Source: Peptococcaceae bacterium (GTDB taxonomy: Bacteria > Bacillota > Dehalobacteriia > UBA4068 > JAAVYR01). From it: 64,000 bases of DNA. The notes beneath the pieces were generated by a model. The model was not told the DNA's origin. It worked only from the letters and a program-made list of their open reading frames with translations, and did no database searches. Positions 42,542 to 51,310 of this stretch are shown one piece after another (position 1 is the first letter of the stretch; every line of letters begins with the position of its first letter). Made by a program: the position numbers and the translations under genes. The stretch covers positions 1-64,000 of the forward strand of contig JAAVYR010000007.1 of the NCBI GenBank assembly GCA_022791255.1. The letters are read 5' to 3'.

Positions 42542-43813
42542 ATGTTTTACGATTATTCTAAAATATATGTAAAGGGTGGAGACGGCGGTAATGGCGTCGT
42601 CGCATTTCGTCGTGAAAAATATGTACCCTATGGCGGTCCCAGCGGCGGTGATGGCGGTAAGGGTGGCGATATTATTTTTATTGGTAATGGTGGCATGCAC
42701 ACACTTATCGACTTCAAAAGCAGGCATCACTATCGGGCAGAGCGAGGCGAGCATGGACAAGGGAAAACCATGCATGGCCGCAAAGCCCCTGATTTACGGG
42801 TGAAAGTGCCTTTGGGGACGGTGGTGCGAAATGCGGAAACAAAAGAAGTCATTGCTGATATTACGGTAGAAGGTCAAGAAGTAATCGTTGCCCATGGCGG
42901 CAGAGGCGGCAGAGGCAATGCTCGTTTTATGACTGCGAAAAATAAAGCGCCACAAATCGCCGAGAATGGAGAACCGGGAGAGGAGCTTTGGCTGGAATTA
43001 GAATTAAAGCTTCTGGCTGATGTTGCTTTGGTGGGGATGCCTAATGCTGGTAAATCAACCATTATTTCTAAGGTGTCGGCTTCTAAGCCAAAAATTGCAG
43101 ATTACCCTTTTACGACTATCCAACCAAATCTGGGGGTAGTGGATATGGGCGATGGCGAAAGTTTTGTTATCGCAGATGTTCCTGGGCTTATTGAAGGGGC
43201 TCATAGTGGAGCAGGACTAGGACACCGTTTCCTTCGTCATGTGGAACGGACGAAAATCCTCCTCCATGTGGTAGATATGTCAGGCTTTGAAGGGAAGGAT
43301 CCCTGTGCTGCTTTTACCACGATTAATCAGGAATTACAGCTATATAAAGAAAGTATTGGCCGGCGTCCACAGCTTGTAGTTGCCAATAAAATGGACTCTC
43401 CAGAAGCAATAGAAAACCTAGAAAAATTGCTGAAGAAAATAGGGGATAAATATGAAGTTTATCCTGTTTCTGCTATTACAGGAGAGGGACTAGAGCCATT
43501 GATGCGCCGGGCTTTTGAGCTGGTGCAGACTCTTCCTGTAGAAGAAGAAGTGGAAACCATAGACCTGCGAGTGGTGAAGGTACGAGAAGAACAACCATTT
43601 ATCATCTCACAAATTGCAGATGGTTGGTGGGAGGTAAAAGGTGAAGAAATAGAAAAATTGGTAGCTATGACCAACTTTGACCATGATGAGTCGATGTTAA
43701 GACTGCAGCGTATTATGACCAAAATGGGATTGGACCAGGCGTTAAGAGATGCTGGTGTAGTTCATGGAGATACAGTAGTGATCGGTAAACGAGAGTTTGA
43801 TTTTTCAGATTAA
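42542..43813 (+). CDS. obgE: GTPase ObgE/CgtA
   Basis: A 423-residue GTPase for large-subunit assembly and stress control. The glycine-rich Obg fold (KGGDGGNGVVAFRREKYVPYGGPSGGDGGKGG) comes first, then the G-domain with GMPNAGKST, DVPGLIEGAH and NKMD, and the C-terminal OCT domain (from about residue 340, ending VVIGKREFDFSD). RBS TAAGGAGGATTT. Confidence 0.98.
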   Translation: MFYDYSKIYVKGGDGGNGVVAFRREKYVPYGGPSGGDGGKGGDIIFIGNGGMHTLIDFKSRHHYRAERGEHGQGKTMHGRKAPDLRVKVPLGTVVRNAETKEVIADITVEGQEVIVAHGGRGGRGNARFMTAKNKAPQIAENGEPGEELWLELELKLLADVALVGMPNAGKSTIISKVSASKPKIADYPFTTIQPNLGVVDMGDGESFVIADVPGLIEGAHSGAGLGHRFLRHVERTKILLHVVDMSGFEGKDPCAAFTTINQELQLYKESIGRRPQLVVANKMDSPEAIENLEKLLKKIGDKYEVYPVSAITGEGLEPLMRRAFELVQTLPVEEEVETIDLRVVKVREEQPFIISQIADGWWEVKGEEIEKLVAMTNFDHDESMLRLQRIMTKMGLDQALRDAGVVHGDTVVIGKREFDFSD

Positions 43814-43876
43814 TTTTTGATTACTTTGTTAAAATAGAAAAAATGGTTCATTTTGCAAAGAAAGTGGGACAAAAAC

Positions 43877-44962
43877 ATGAAAATAATGTTGCCCAATTTT
43901 ATCGGTATGATTTTTATGGGAATTATGGTTCTATTAGTGGGCCTTATCTATTTTCGTTATGGCAGAAGGGTATTATGGGAGTTTCCATCTGAAGGAGCGT
44001 CTCGTGATGAGCAGCCGTTACCTCGGTATTATGTTCGCAATGATGAAGAAGATTTTGATGGGGCAGGGTTTGACCGCACCATGATTAGAGGGTTGGAAGA
44101 AACAAAGTTTTTTCATCCAGAAGAAAATATAGAACCCTCTTTTAAGGATGCCATGCAAAATACATTAGTGATGCCGATAGCTGGTAAAGATAAGAATAAT
44201 CTAGCGGAAACAGCAGTGGCTGCTGAGCCAGTGGAGATGGACTTGCTTTCTGCTGTAGAAAAAGCTACAAGTGCTGCTATGGAGCAGGGGGTACCCATTA
44301 TGCCTGGGCAAGAAACCATGGCGCCTGCTGGGGGAATTTCGGCACCGAGTATCCCATCGGTAGATGAGAGGAAAAAGGTGTTGGGGAAAAACGACCCTCA
44401 GCCTTTTGGCAGTCAAACCTGTTGGTTAGCTATTCATGCAAAACATATGAAAGAAGTAGCGGATATCCTGGAAATCGAAGATGTGCGTTCTTGTGATTGG
44501 GAAAGCGGCTTGGCTGCTTCTGCCCAAAACGATGGTAGCGTTTTTGTAACGCCTGCTATTGGCGAATGGGTGTTAGTAATTGGGCGCTCTATCTTAAAGA
44601 AGGTAGGTTTGGATTATCCCATTGATGGCTTCAAATGGGTAAAAGAAGTCAGTGAACAGTTTGGCCTAGTTTATTATTTCTGCACTCATCAAAAGGCACA
44701 ATATCAAGCTTGGGTAAAAGCGGATAAAGGGGAAGTCCAACGGGCCTATGCTTATTCGGGAAAGGAAAATGAAGTTTTCTGGGAGTGGGGCGATATGACC
44801 AACACGGAAGCGGCGCTTCTACGTAGCTTAGAGGCTGTTTATGGTAACCAGGTTATTGATGAGGCCGTCGTCTTGGCTCTTGCTGCAAAATGGACGGTAG
44901 ATACTTCTTTCCGAAATGTGACGAATGTATCAGGACCTGGACTTTTAGGCGTTTTGAATTAG
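43877..44962 (+). CDS. Membrane-anchored protein of unknown function
   Basis: About 361 residues. An N-terminal membrane helix (LPNFIGMIFMGIMVLLVGLIYF) and basic RYGRR, then about 150 residues of low-complexity acidic/Ala/Pro linker. The C-terminal domain (about residues 185-350) contains VFVTPAIGEWVLVIGRS, FGLVYYFCTHQKAQYQAWVKA and VQRAYAYSG. I recall this W-V-L-V-x-G / F-x-T-H-x-x-x-Y-x-A-W pattern from uncharacterised bacterial proteins, but cannot name the family. The track starts at TTG 43853; ATG 43877 is more likely. It lies between obgE and yhbY, whose products act on ribosomes; a shared role is not shown. Confidence 0.7.
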   Translation: MKIMLPNFIGMIFMGIMVLLVGLIYFRYGRRVLWEFPSEGASRDEQPLPRYYVRNDEEDFDGAGFDRTMIRGLEETKFFHPEENIEPSFKDAMQNTLVMPIAGKDKNNLAETAVAAEPVEMDLLSAVEKATSAAMEQGVPIMPGQETMAPAGGISAPSIPSVDERKKVLGKNDPQPFGSQTCWLAIHAKHMKEVADILEIEDVRSCDWESGLAASAQNDGSVFVTPAIGEWVLVIGRSILKKVGLDYPIDGFKWVKEVSEQFGLVYYFCTHQKAQYQAWVKADKGEVQRAYAYSGKENEVFWEWGDMTNTEAALLRSLEAVYGNQVIDEAVVLALAAKWTVDTSFRNVTNVSGPGLLGVLN

Positions 44963-44983
44963 TTTTAAGGAGTCGTATTATTC

Positions 44984-45277
44984 ATGTTAAAAGGGAAACA
45001 AAAACGGTATTTACGGAGTTTGGCGGTAACCATGTCACCAATTTTCCAAATCGGTAAAGGCGGTATTAATGACAACATGGTGAAGCAAATCGTTGATACC
45101 CTAGAAGTACGGGAGCTTATCAAAGTGCGTGTGCTAAATAATGCAGCAGAGCCAGTGGATAGCTTAGCTACTACCATAGCAGCTGCTACTGGCAGTGAAT
45201 TGGTCCAGGTGATTGGTCATAATTTTCTTTTGTATAAGGAGTCTAGCAAAAAGCCGCAAATAGAATTGCCTCGTTAG
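44984..45277 (+). CDS. yhbY: YhbY-type CRM-domain RNA-binding protein
   Basis: A 97-residue single CRM domain: LKGKQKRYLRSLAVTMSPIFQIGKGGINDNMVKQIVDTLEVRELIKVRV, with the GxxG loop in GKGG. It associates with pre-50S particles. RBS TTAAGGAG. Confidence 0.95.
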   Translation: MLKGKQKRYLRSLAVTMSPIFQIGKGGINDNMVKQIVDTLEVRELIKVRVLNNAAEPVDSLATTIAAATGSELVQVIGHNFLLYKESSKKPQIELPR

Positions 45278-45335
45278 TGGTTGTCTATTTAGGAAAAATA
45301 CAGTAAAATAACATATTATACATTCTTGTATAATA

Positions 45336-45401
45336 CTGTCATCCTGAACGAATGTGAAGGATCTTTTAGGTTCTTCGTCGTTTTACTCCTCAGAATGACA
45401 A
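45336..45401. repeat. Palindromic intergenic repeat (TGTCATCCTGA type)
   Basis: A 66-base element with near-perfect inverted ends TGTCATCCTGA/TCAGAATGACA and inner GAAGGATCTTTTAGGTTCTTCGTCG. This is the dispersed TGTCATCCTGA-GCGAA repeat seen in many bacterial genomes, often called REP- or MITE-like. It lies in the 179-base yhbY-nadD spacer. Only one copy is in this window. Confidence 0.7.
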
Positions 45402-45456
45402 TAGGTGATAAACTATAATATTTGAACTTTTGATAGGGAAGTAGGTAGGGGTTGTT

Positions 45457-46071
45457 TTGGTAGAAGTGGTAAAGCGGATTGGTCTGATGGGGGGGACCTT
45501 TAATCCCATCCATAATGGACACTTGGTGACAGCAGAAGAAGCTAGGGTGCAGTTTGCTTTGGATGAAGTTATCTTTATCCCTTCAGGGAAACCGCCTCAT
45601 AAAAGTGAGCGAAAGATTGCTGATGCGCATCATCGTGCCATGATGACATTGCTTGCTACGGTGACTAACCCTTATTTTCATGTGTCTCAGGTGGAAATAG
45701 AGCGTCCAGGGTATTCTTATACTTATGATACGGTTTCTTATTTCCAGGAGCTTTATCAAGGGCAGGCGGAAATATATTTTATTACTGGGGCCGACGCTAT
45801 CTTAGAAATTATTGCTTGGAAGAATGTAGAGCAATTATTTGAGAAGTGTTGTTTTATTGCAGCGACCCGACCGGGCTTTGATTTATCGGCTATTCGCAGT
45901 AGTGATTTACCGCAGTCGGCAAAGGACCGGATTTTTTACATGGAAATCCCTGCCCTTGCCATTTCCTCTACTGATGTGCGGCGACGGATAAGAGAGGGGC
46001 GGCCCATTAAATATCTAATGCCTAGTGCAGTAGAAACCTATATTTATAAAAATAAATTATACTTAAAATAG
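45457..46071 (+). CDS. nadD: Nicotinate-nucleotide adenylyltransferase
   Basis: A 204-residue NAD biosynthesis enzyme joining nicotinate mononucleotide and ATP. The nucleotidyl-transferase motif GGTFNPIHNGHL and the C-terminal ISSTDVRRRI are canonical. The start is TTG 45457 with AGGTAGGGG upstream; GTG 45466 is an alternative. Head of the usual nadD-yqeK-rsfS set. Confidence 0.96.
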   Translation: MVEVVKRIGLMGGTFNPIHNGHLVTAEEARVQFALDEVIFIPSGKPPHKSERKIADAHHRAMMTLLATVTNPYFHVSQVEIERPGYSYTYDTVSYFQELYQGQAEIYFITGADAILEIIAWKNVEQLFEKCCFIAATRPGFDLSAIRSSDLPQSAKDRIFYMEIPALAISSTDVRRRIREGRPIKYLMPSAVETYIYKNKLYLK

Positions 46072-46097
46072 TGGAAAAGATTTGGAGTTTCGTATAA

Positions 46098-46679
46098 ATG
46101 GAAGCAGATGTTGTATTAGAAAGAAATATTCGAGCTTGGCTAAAAGAAAATTTGTTGCATAAACGATATCAACATTCTTTACGTGTTGCCAATTGGTGCA
46201 GGGAGCTGGCTCGTATTTATGGAGCAGATGAGAATAAAGCATATCTTGCCGGGCTCTTACATGATGTGGCTAGGACTTATACCAATGAACAATTGGTAGA
46301 AATAGCCGAGAAAGAGCAGATAGAAGCAGACGCAGCTTCTTTTGATCAGCCAATATTATTACATGGTCCGGTAGGTGCTAAAATGGCGAAAGAGTTATTC
46401 GGTGTGACAGATGAAGATATTATATCGGCAGTCTGGGTACATACCACAGCAGATGCTGCTATGCCTATCATTAGCCAGCTCTTATTTTTAGCGGATATGA
46501 CAGAACCTAATCGGGATTGGTCTGGCGTTAATAAAGCAAGAGATTTGGCGCGGACAGATAAGGATAAAGCCACTTTTTTGTGTTTGGATAATAAAATCAA
46601 GTGGCTGACTCAGTATCAGAGGAATATTCACCCAAAGGCATTTGTTGCGCGGGATTATTATCGGGCACAAGGTAAATAA
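46098..46679 (+). CDS. yqeK: YqeK-type HD-domain hydrolase
   Basis: A 193-residue HD-domain protein: H in KRYQHSLRVANWC, HD in AGLLHDVARTY, then LLHGPVGAKMAKE and LADMTEPNR. Members hydrolyse diadenosine tetraphosphate to ADP. 26 bases after nadD. Confidence 0.94.
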   Translation: MEADVVLERNIRAWLKENLLHKRYQHSLRVANWCRELARIYGADENKAYLAGLLHDVARTYTNEQLVEIAEKEQIEADAASFDQPILLHGPVGAKMAKELFGVTDEDIISAVWVHTTADAAMPIISQLLFLADMTEPNRDWSGVNKARDLARTDKDKATFLCLDNKIKWLTQYQRNIHPKAFVARDYYRAQGK

Positions 46680-46767
46680 TATAATGTAAATAATATATTA
46701 AGCAATACGGTAAATAATAAAAAGAGTTTAAATAGAAAGATATCGAAAGATAAATGAGGTGAACGGA

Positions 46768-47112
46768 TTGGAAATCACGAATGATACCATAAAGCAATGT
46801 GCAGAATTTGCTCATGAAAAAAAGGCAGAAGACATTATTAGCTTAGATTTACATGGTATTTCTCCCATAACGGACTATTTTTTAATTTGCACTGGTAATA
46901 ATAGCCACCAGGTGAAAGCCATTTGTGATAACATTGAAGAGAAAATGGCTTTAATGGGCTATGAATGTATCCGCATTGAAGGTTATCAAGAAGCAAAATG
47001 GATTTTAATGGATTATGGTTCTCTTCTCATCCATATCTTCCAGCCAGAGGAACGAGACTATTATGGTTTAGAACGGTTATGGGGCGATGCGCCGGCCCTG
47101 AAGTATGTATAG
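46768..47112 (+). CDS. rsfS: Ribosome silencing factor RsfS
   Basis: A 114-residue Iojap-type protein: AEFAHEKKAEDIISLDLHGISPITDYFLICTGNNSHQVKAI and YQEAKWILMDYGSLLIHIFQPEERDYYGLERLW. It binds L14 and blocks subunit joining during starvation. The track uses GTG 46759; TTG 46768 with GAGGTGA six bases upstream is preferred. Its end overlaps the next gene by 8 bases. Confidence 0.95.
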   Translation: MEITNDTIKQCAEFAHEKKAEDIISLDLHGISPITDYFLICTGNNSHQVKAICDNIEEKMALMGYECIRIEGYQEAKWILMDYGSLLIHIFQPEERDYYGLERLWGDAPALKYV

Positions 47113-47941
47113 GCTTGATTTTACGATGACAGAAAAACAGCACGAAAATCGAAAAATCGCACCTAGCGCTTATACATCATTGGCAATGGTTTATGATTTA
47201 TTTATGGAAGAAATCCCTTACGGGGCAATGGTAAAAGAGCTGCAGGCTTTTTGGCAGAGGGAAGGGTATTGCATTCATACTGTGTTAGACGCTGGCTGTG
47301 GTACCGGCTCATTTATTGTACCATTGGCAAAAGCAGGTTTTGATACTTGTGGGGTAGATTTATCTAGTGAAATGTTGGCTATGGCGGATCATAAAGCATA
47401 TAAAGAGGGGATATCCTGTCTTTTTATTGAACGGGATTTGCGAGAATTAAACTTTGCACCTCAATTTGACGCGGTAATTTCCTTTTTTGACACGCTTAAT
47501 TATATTTTGTCTTTTGAGGATTTAGCTAAAGTTTTGCAAGAAATTCATCAGTGTTTGTTGCCTGGCGGTAGCTTTGTCTTTGATATGCGTACGCTGCATT
47601 ATTATACAGATGTGTTAGGGGAAAATATTTTCCAAGATGAGAAAAACGATTGCTGTCTTATCTGGGAAAATCAATTTGACAATGGTCGTATTTACATGGA
47701 TTTAAACTTTTTTCTGCCGGAGAAAAACGGTCTTTACCGTCGTTACCAGGAAGAACATATCCAACAAGGATACGCTCTGACGGAGATGATTACCTTATTA
47801 CAAGAAACGGGATTTGTTGATATTCTTCTGTCGGAAGGATTAGACATGGATTGGTATAGCGTAAGAGATGTTGAGATGGCCAGCCAATTTATTGCTGAAA
47901 TGGAACAAGCAGAACGAGTATTCTTTGCTTGTAAAAAGTAA
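47105..47941 (+). CDS. Class I SAM-dependent methyltransferase
   Basis: A 278-residue methyltransferase. SAM-binding motif I is VLDAGCGTGSF, followed by GVDLSSEMLAMA, and FDAVISFFDTLNYI as post-I/II. N-terminal YTSLAMVYDLFM matches the small-molecule or protein methyltransferase group often found after rsfS in Firmicutes. Substrate unknown. Starts ATG 47105 or ATG 47126. Confidence 0.9.
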   Translation: MYRLDFTMTEKQHENRKIAPSAYTSLAMVYDLFMEEIPYGAMVKELQAFWQREGYCIHTVLDAGCGTGSFIVPLAKAGFDTCGVDLSSEMLAMADHKAYKEGISCLFIERDLRELNFAPQFDAVISFFDTLNYILSFEDLAKVLQEIHQCLLPGGSFVFDMRTLHYYTDVLGENIFQDEKNDCCLIWENQFDNGRIYMDLNFFLPEKNGLYRRYQEEHIQQGYALTEMITLLQETGFVDILLSEGLDMDWYSVRDVEMASQFIAEMEQAERVFFACKK

Positions 47942-47966
47942 CCAAAAGGGAAGAGGACGAACTGCT

Positions 47967-48401
47967 ATGGAAGATAATAAAGAAAATAAAATAGAAAGCT
48001 TGGAACTGGAAAATCAGCCAGCGGAGGAGGATCCACTTTTTTCTGATTGGCCTATGATGCAAGAACGGCTCAAATATGCACCGAAAAAAAGAAGTGTACT
48101 GTGGCATGTGGCTTGGATGGTGATTTTTGCAATCTTAACCTATTGTGCTTACCGGTTTCATCTTTATTTTGCCATTCTTTCTTTGATTGGCGTTGGGGTG
48201 TCAGTCATCATCTTAATCGTCTCTTTGATTAAAACCAGAGGGATTAAAGCTAAGGTATGGCCTCTCTTTTTAAGCATTTATTTGGTTTGCGTCTCTATTG
48301 TTTCCGTGCCGACTACGCTTGTGACTTTGGAAGATGGTACCCAAGTATACGAAGTAAATATACCCGATGGTTTAGCAAAAATATTTAAGATAAACAAATA
48401 G
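47967..48401 (+). CDS. Hypothetical membrane protein
   Basis: About 144 residues: an acidic N-terminal tail (EDNKENKIESLELENQPAEED), three membrane helices (VLWHVAWMVIFAILTYCAY, FAILSLIGVGVSVIILIVSLI, VWPLFLSIYLVCVSIVSV) and a short outer tail. Not recognised. The track extends to 47868, inside the methyltransferase gene; AAAGGGAAGAGG before ATG 47967 decides the start. End of the nadD-to-here unit. Confidence 0.75.
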   Translation: MEDNKENKIESLELENQPAEEDPLFSDWPMMQERLKYAPKKRSVLWHVAWMVIFAILTYCAYRFHLYFAILSLIGVGVSVIILIVSLIKTRGIKAKVWPLFLSIYLVCVSIVSVPTTLVTLEDGTQVYEVNIPDGLAKIFKINK

Positions 48402-48409
48402 TACATAAT

Positions 48410-48442
48410 AAAAAAGAGAACGGAAAACCGTTCTCTTTTTAT
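48410..48442 (+). terminator. Bidirectional terminator before ppa
   Basis: Stem AAAAAGAGAACGG/CCGTTCTCTTTTT with AAAA loop, T-rich on both strands. Confidence 0.92.
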
Positions 48443-48474
48443 TTTATTGATGTATTAAAATGTATTAAAATAGA

Positions 48475-49005
48475 TTATTTGTTGTAGGTTTTGTTATAGG
48501 TTTCGATAGCTTCTGCAATAACTTTTTCTGCTTCTTTGGCACCAGAAACCGGACCTACTTGGATGTCGCCATTTTCTAAAGCTTTGTAAACAGAGAAGAA
48601 GTGGGCGATTTCTTTATAGGTATGTTCTGGTAATTCGTTGATATCTTTGTAGCTATTATAGACAGGGTCTTTGTAAGCGATGGCGATGATTTTTTCATCC
48701 TTTTCGCCGCCGTCAATCATATTCAAAATGCCAATGGGGTAGCAACGAACTAAGGTGCCTGGTTCTAGGCTTTGAGAGCAAATCACCAGTACGTCTAATG
48801 GGTCATGGTCTTCACTTAAAGTTTTTGGGATAAAGCCATAGTTTGCGGGGTAGTGGGTAGAAGTGTGAAGAATTCTATCCAGGATAATCATACCCGTTTC
48901 TTTATCTAATTCGTATTTTTTTTGACTGCCTTTAGAGATTTCGATAACAGCAACGAAATCGTTGGTTTTTACTCGATCGCTGCTCATATCATGCCAGATA
49001 TTCAT
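48475..49005 (-). CDS. ppa: Inorganic pyrophosphatase, soluble family I
   Basis: A 176-residue enzyme that hydrolyses pyrophosphate and drives biosynthesis. The family I signature is seen as KYELDKETG, YPANYGFIPKT and D-H-D-P-L-D-V-L-V with the metal-binding Asp residues. The track starts at 49041, but AAAGGAGC five bases before ATG 49005 fixes the start (MNIWHD). Confidence 0.96.
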   Translation of the reverse strand: MNIWHDMSSDRVKTNDFVAVIEISKGSQKKYELDKETGMIILDRILHTSTHYPANYGFIPKTLSEDHDPLDVLVICSQSLEPGTLVRCYPIGILNMIDGGEKDEKIIAIAYKDPVYNSYKDINELPEHTYKEIAHFFSVYKALENGDIQVGPVSGAKEAEKVIAEAIETYNKTYNK

Positions 49006-49057
49006 TGTTTGCTCCTTTCTTGTCTTTTCGACAAATAACACTATACTCTAATCTTTT

Positions 49058-49085
49058 ATTATACTGATTTTTTCTCAATAATCAA
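49058..49085 (-). promoter_or_regulatory. ppa promoter
   Basis: Minus-strand TTGATT, 16-base spacer, TATAAT, lying just after the stop of the ABC permease gene. Confidence 0.7.
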
Positions 49086-49093
49086 GGCTGTCT

Positions 49094-51310
49094 TTATTTT
49101 TGGGGATAAGCACGGTCGATGGTAGTGCTATACTCGTAACCGTCGGTGCTTTTTTCAATGAAATAGACGGTATAGTAGGTATCTCCTTGATACTCTGCGA
49201 AAGGATGATAATCAAAGGCATTCATCGGATAAGTGCTAGACATGATTTCTGAGATTTCTCTTCGGTCGGTAATGGTTCTCTCTGTCATGCTGTTGCTGGT
49301 TTGGTCTGGTTTTATATCTTCACCTAATATTTCTGCATCGGTATTAATGCTGTCTATATCTTCTGCTGGAGTGGATATTTCTGCCTGTTTGATTTTTTTA
49401 TGTTCAACAATATAATCTACCTGAGCGGCATGGGGTTCAGCATCTGTCATACGGATACCAGCCTCCGCAAGGGCAGCCATCGTGTGGGTATAACAGGGGT
49501 AGATAGGCAAAGATAAGGTGTAGCTATTTTGAGAGGAGTAGCTAGGGAGGGAATACGGCTTTACTGTACTTTCACTGACAGCAGTGGGGATTTCCACTTC
49601 CAGCCGCAGATAGCCAATAGGTAATGTTTGTTCCCATTGTGCTTGGGGCATTGCTAGAGTATCAATCTTTAATGCCTCTAAGATAGCAATCCGATTGTTA
49701 CGGTTGAAGTTTTTGACGATATAATCGTAATTAATATCATTTTCAAAGAAATGCAGACGAGTAAACTCAGTATTAGCAGCTGTTGTGTAATCATGGAAAG
49801 TGTAATAATTTTCTTTAAATTCATTGGAGCCTAAAATGGTAGCCAGTTCTGATTTTATGTCACGGATAGGCACACCATAATACTCTCGATAGACCTTTTT
49901 GCCATTGGTCAGTTGATAACAAATCAATACTTGAGTTTTTTCATCATACCGACTAGTGTAAGCTTTCGTTTCTGTTCTTGTTTCATGGGCGATGGTTGCG
50001 ATTTTGTAGGCGGCTGCTAGATTTTCTTCTGTTGTTAGCAGATATTTATTGCTTTTGATGAAAGAATTTTCTTCTCTTATACTATAGGAATAATAAGGAC
50101 TTTCCAGTTTTTCATAAGGGCCATAGGCTTGAATTTTCATGGCTGCTACTTCATCCTTTGCTGGCATATAATCATTAAAGCCTGTCAAATCATAAATAGG
50201 AATGAATAGCAGTCCGCAGGTAAGTCCTAAGAAAATAGCAGTACCCAGTAGGTTTTTCTTGATGGCACGGAAGTCGAAAGCATAAACTACTTCAACAATA
50301 CGGCTGGTAATGAGACCGCCGCAAATGATACCGAAACATAACCAGGCAATGCTCTCTCTGCCTAAATCATAGAAAGCAAATCCCATATAAATGCTGATAA
50401 CTAGTGTAATCAGCCATTGGAAAAAAGGTTTTGTCTTAGGGAAGGCGAGAGCAAGCCCTGCGCAGTCAGAAGGGCGTTTTTTATACAGCAAGAGCCCTAG
50501 TAAAATGAGTAATAGGAGGGCAGCAATGATAATAAAAATTTCTATTCCGGATAAATAGTCAGTGCTGAGCATCTCGATGTATTTGGCAAGGGGAGAGCTA
50601 TTGGCAACCATGGAGACAAAGGGAAAGCTATCCAAATAATAAAGGGGGTAGAAATTGCTAACGATGAGATAATAAATACCGACGAGGGCCGGACCTACAA
50701 TGAGTAAAAAGCTAAATAACAGCCCGTGGACGATGAGATTGCCTGTCAGCATGGCTGTTGCAATGCCCAAGGTATAAATGAAAATATAAAAAAGTAAGTG
50801 TTGTAAAGCGGCAAGAACTAAGGACATGATAGATAAATAATTGCCATAGCCGAAGGAGAACACTGCTATAACAGCAACCACAAGATTAAGCACATAGGGA
50901 ATGAGGATAAATAAAATTCCTGCTATGTAATGACTAAAAAAGAAGGTTTCTCTTTTTATGGGAAGGCTATGGAAAAAATCTACCCGTTTTTTCTTATGGA
51001 GGTAGAAAAATACGGTCAGGGCGGAGACAAATGCTGTAATCACAAATATGGTTCCTAAAAAACCATTGCCGGTGCCGAATAGAAAAGCAAGTCTTCTATG
51101 GAGCTCGGCAACCCAATTAATGGCCTCTGGCTCAAAAAGAAATTGGCGATTATGGATATGCTGCATAGATAAAATAGCTGTTACTGGCAGAGCAAAAAAC
51201 AAGGCTACAAAATACAGTGCGGGTGCCCATAGTGTACGCTTGCAGCAGTCTTTCATGAGGAATAGGCTGAACCAGCCATGGGGATTAGAGTAGGAGTTTT
51301 TTGACATCAT
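49094..51310 (-). CDS. ABC transporter permease, YtrC/D-like
   Basis: A 738-residue permease. Residues 1-400 have about eight membrane helices, with the typical HKKKRVDFFHSLPIKRETFFFSHYIAG segment of bacterial exporter permeases. Residues about 410-738 form a large extracytoplasmic, mostly beta domain after IPIYDLTGFNDY. The partner ATPase overlaps its start by 26 bases, and a GntR regulator heads the operon, as in ytrABCDEF of Bacillus, which responds to cell-wall antibiotics. Substrate not known. Confidence 0.88.
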   Translation of the reverse strand: MMSKNSYSNPHGWFSLFLMKDCCKRTLWAPALYFVALFFALPVTAILSMQHIHNRQFLFEPEAINWVAELHRRLAFLFGTGNGFLGTIFVITAFVSALTVFFYLHKKKRVDFFHSLPIKRETFFFSHYIAGILFILIPYVLNLVVAVIAVFSFGYGNYLSIMSLVLAALQHLLFYIFIYTLGIATAMLTGNLIVHGLLFSFLLIVGPALVGIYYLIVSNFYPLYYLDSFPFVSMVANSSPLAKYIEMLSTDYLSGIEIFIIIAALLLLILLGLLLYKKRPSDCAGLALAFPKTKPFFQWLITLVISIYMGFAFYDLGRESIAWLCFGIICGGLITSRIVEVVYAFDFRAIKKNLLGTAIFLGLTCGLLFIPIYDLTGFNDYMPAKDEVAAMKIQAYGPYEKLESPYYSYSIREENSFIKSNKYLLTTEENLAAAYKIATIAHETRTETKAYTSRYDEKTQVLICYQLTNGKKVYREYYGVPIRDIKSELATILGSNEFKENYYTFHDYTTAANTEFTRLHFFENDINYDYIVKNFNRNNRIAILEALKIDTLAMPQAQWEQTLPIGYLRLEVEIPTAVSESTVKPYSLPSYSSQNSYTLSLPIYPCYTHTMAALAEAGIRMTDAEPHAAQVDYIVEHKKIKQAEISTPAEDIDSINTDAEILGEDIKPDQTSNSMTERTITDRREISEIMSSTYPMNAFDYHPFAEYQGDTYYTVYFIEKSTDGYEYSTTIDRAYPQK

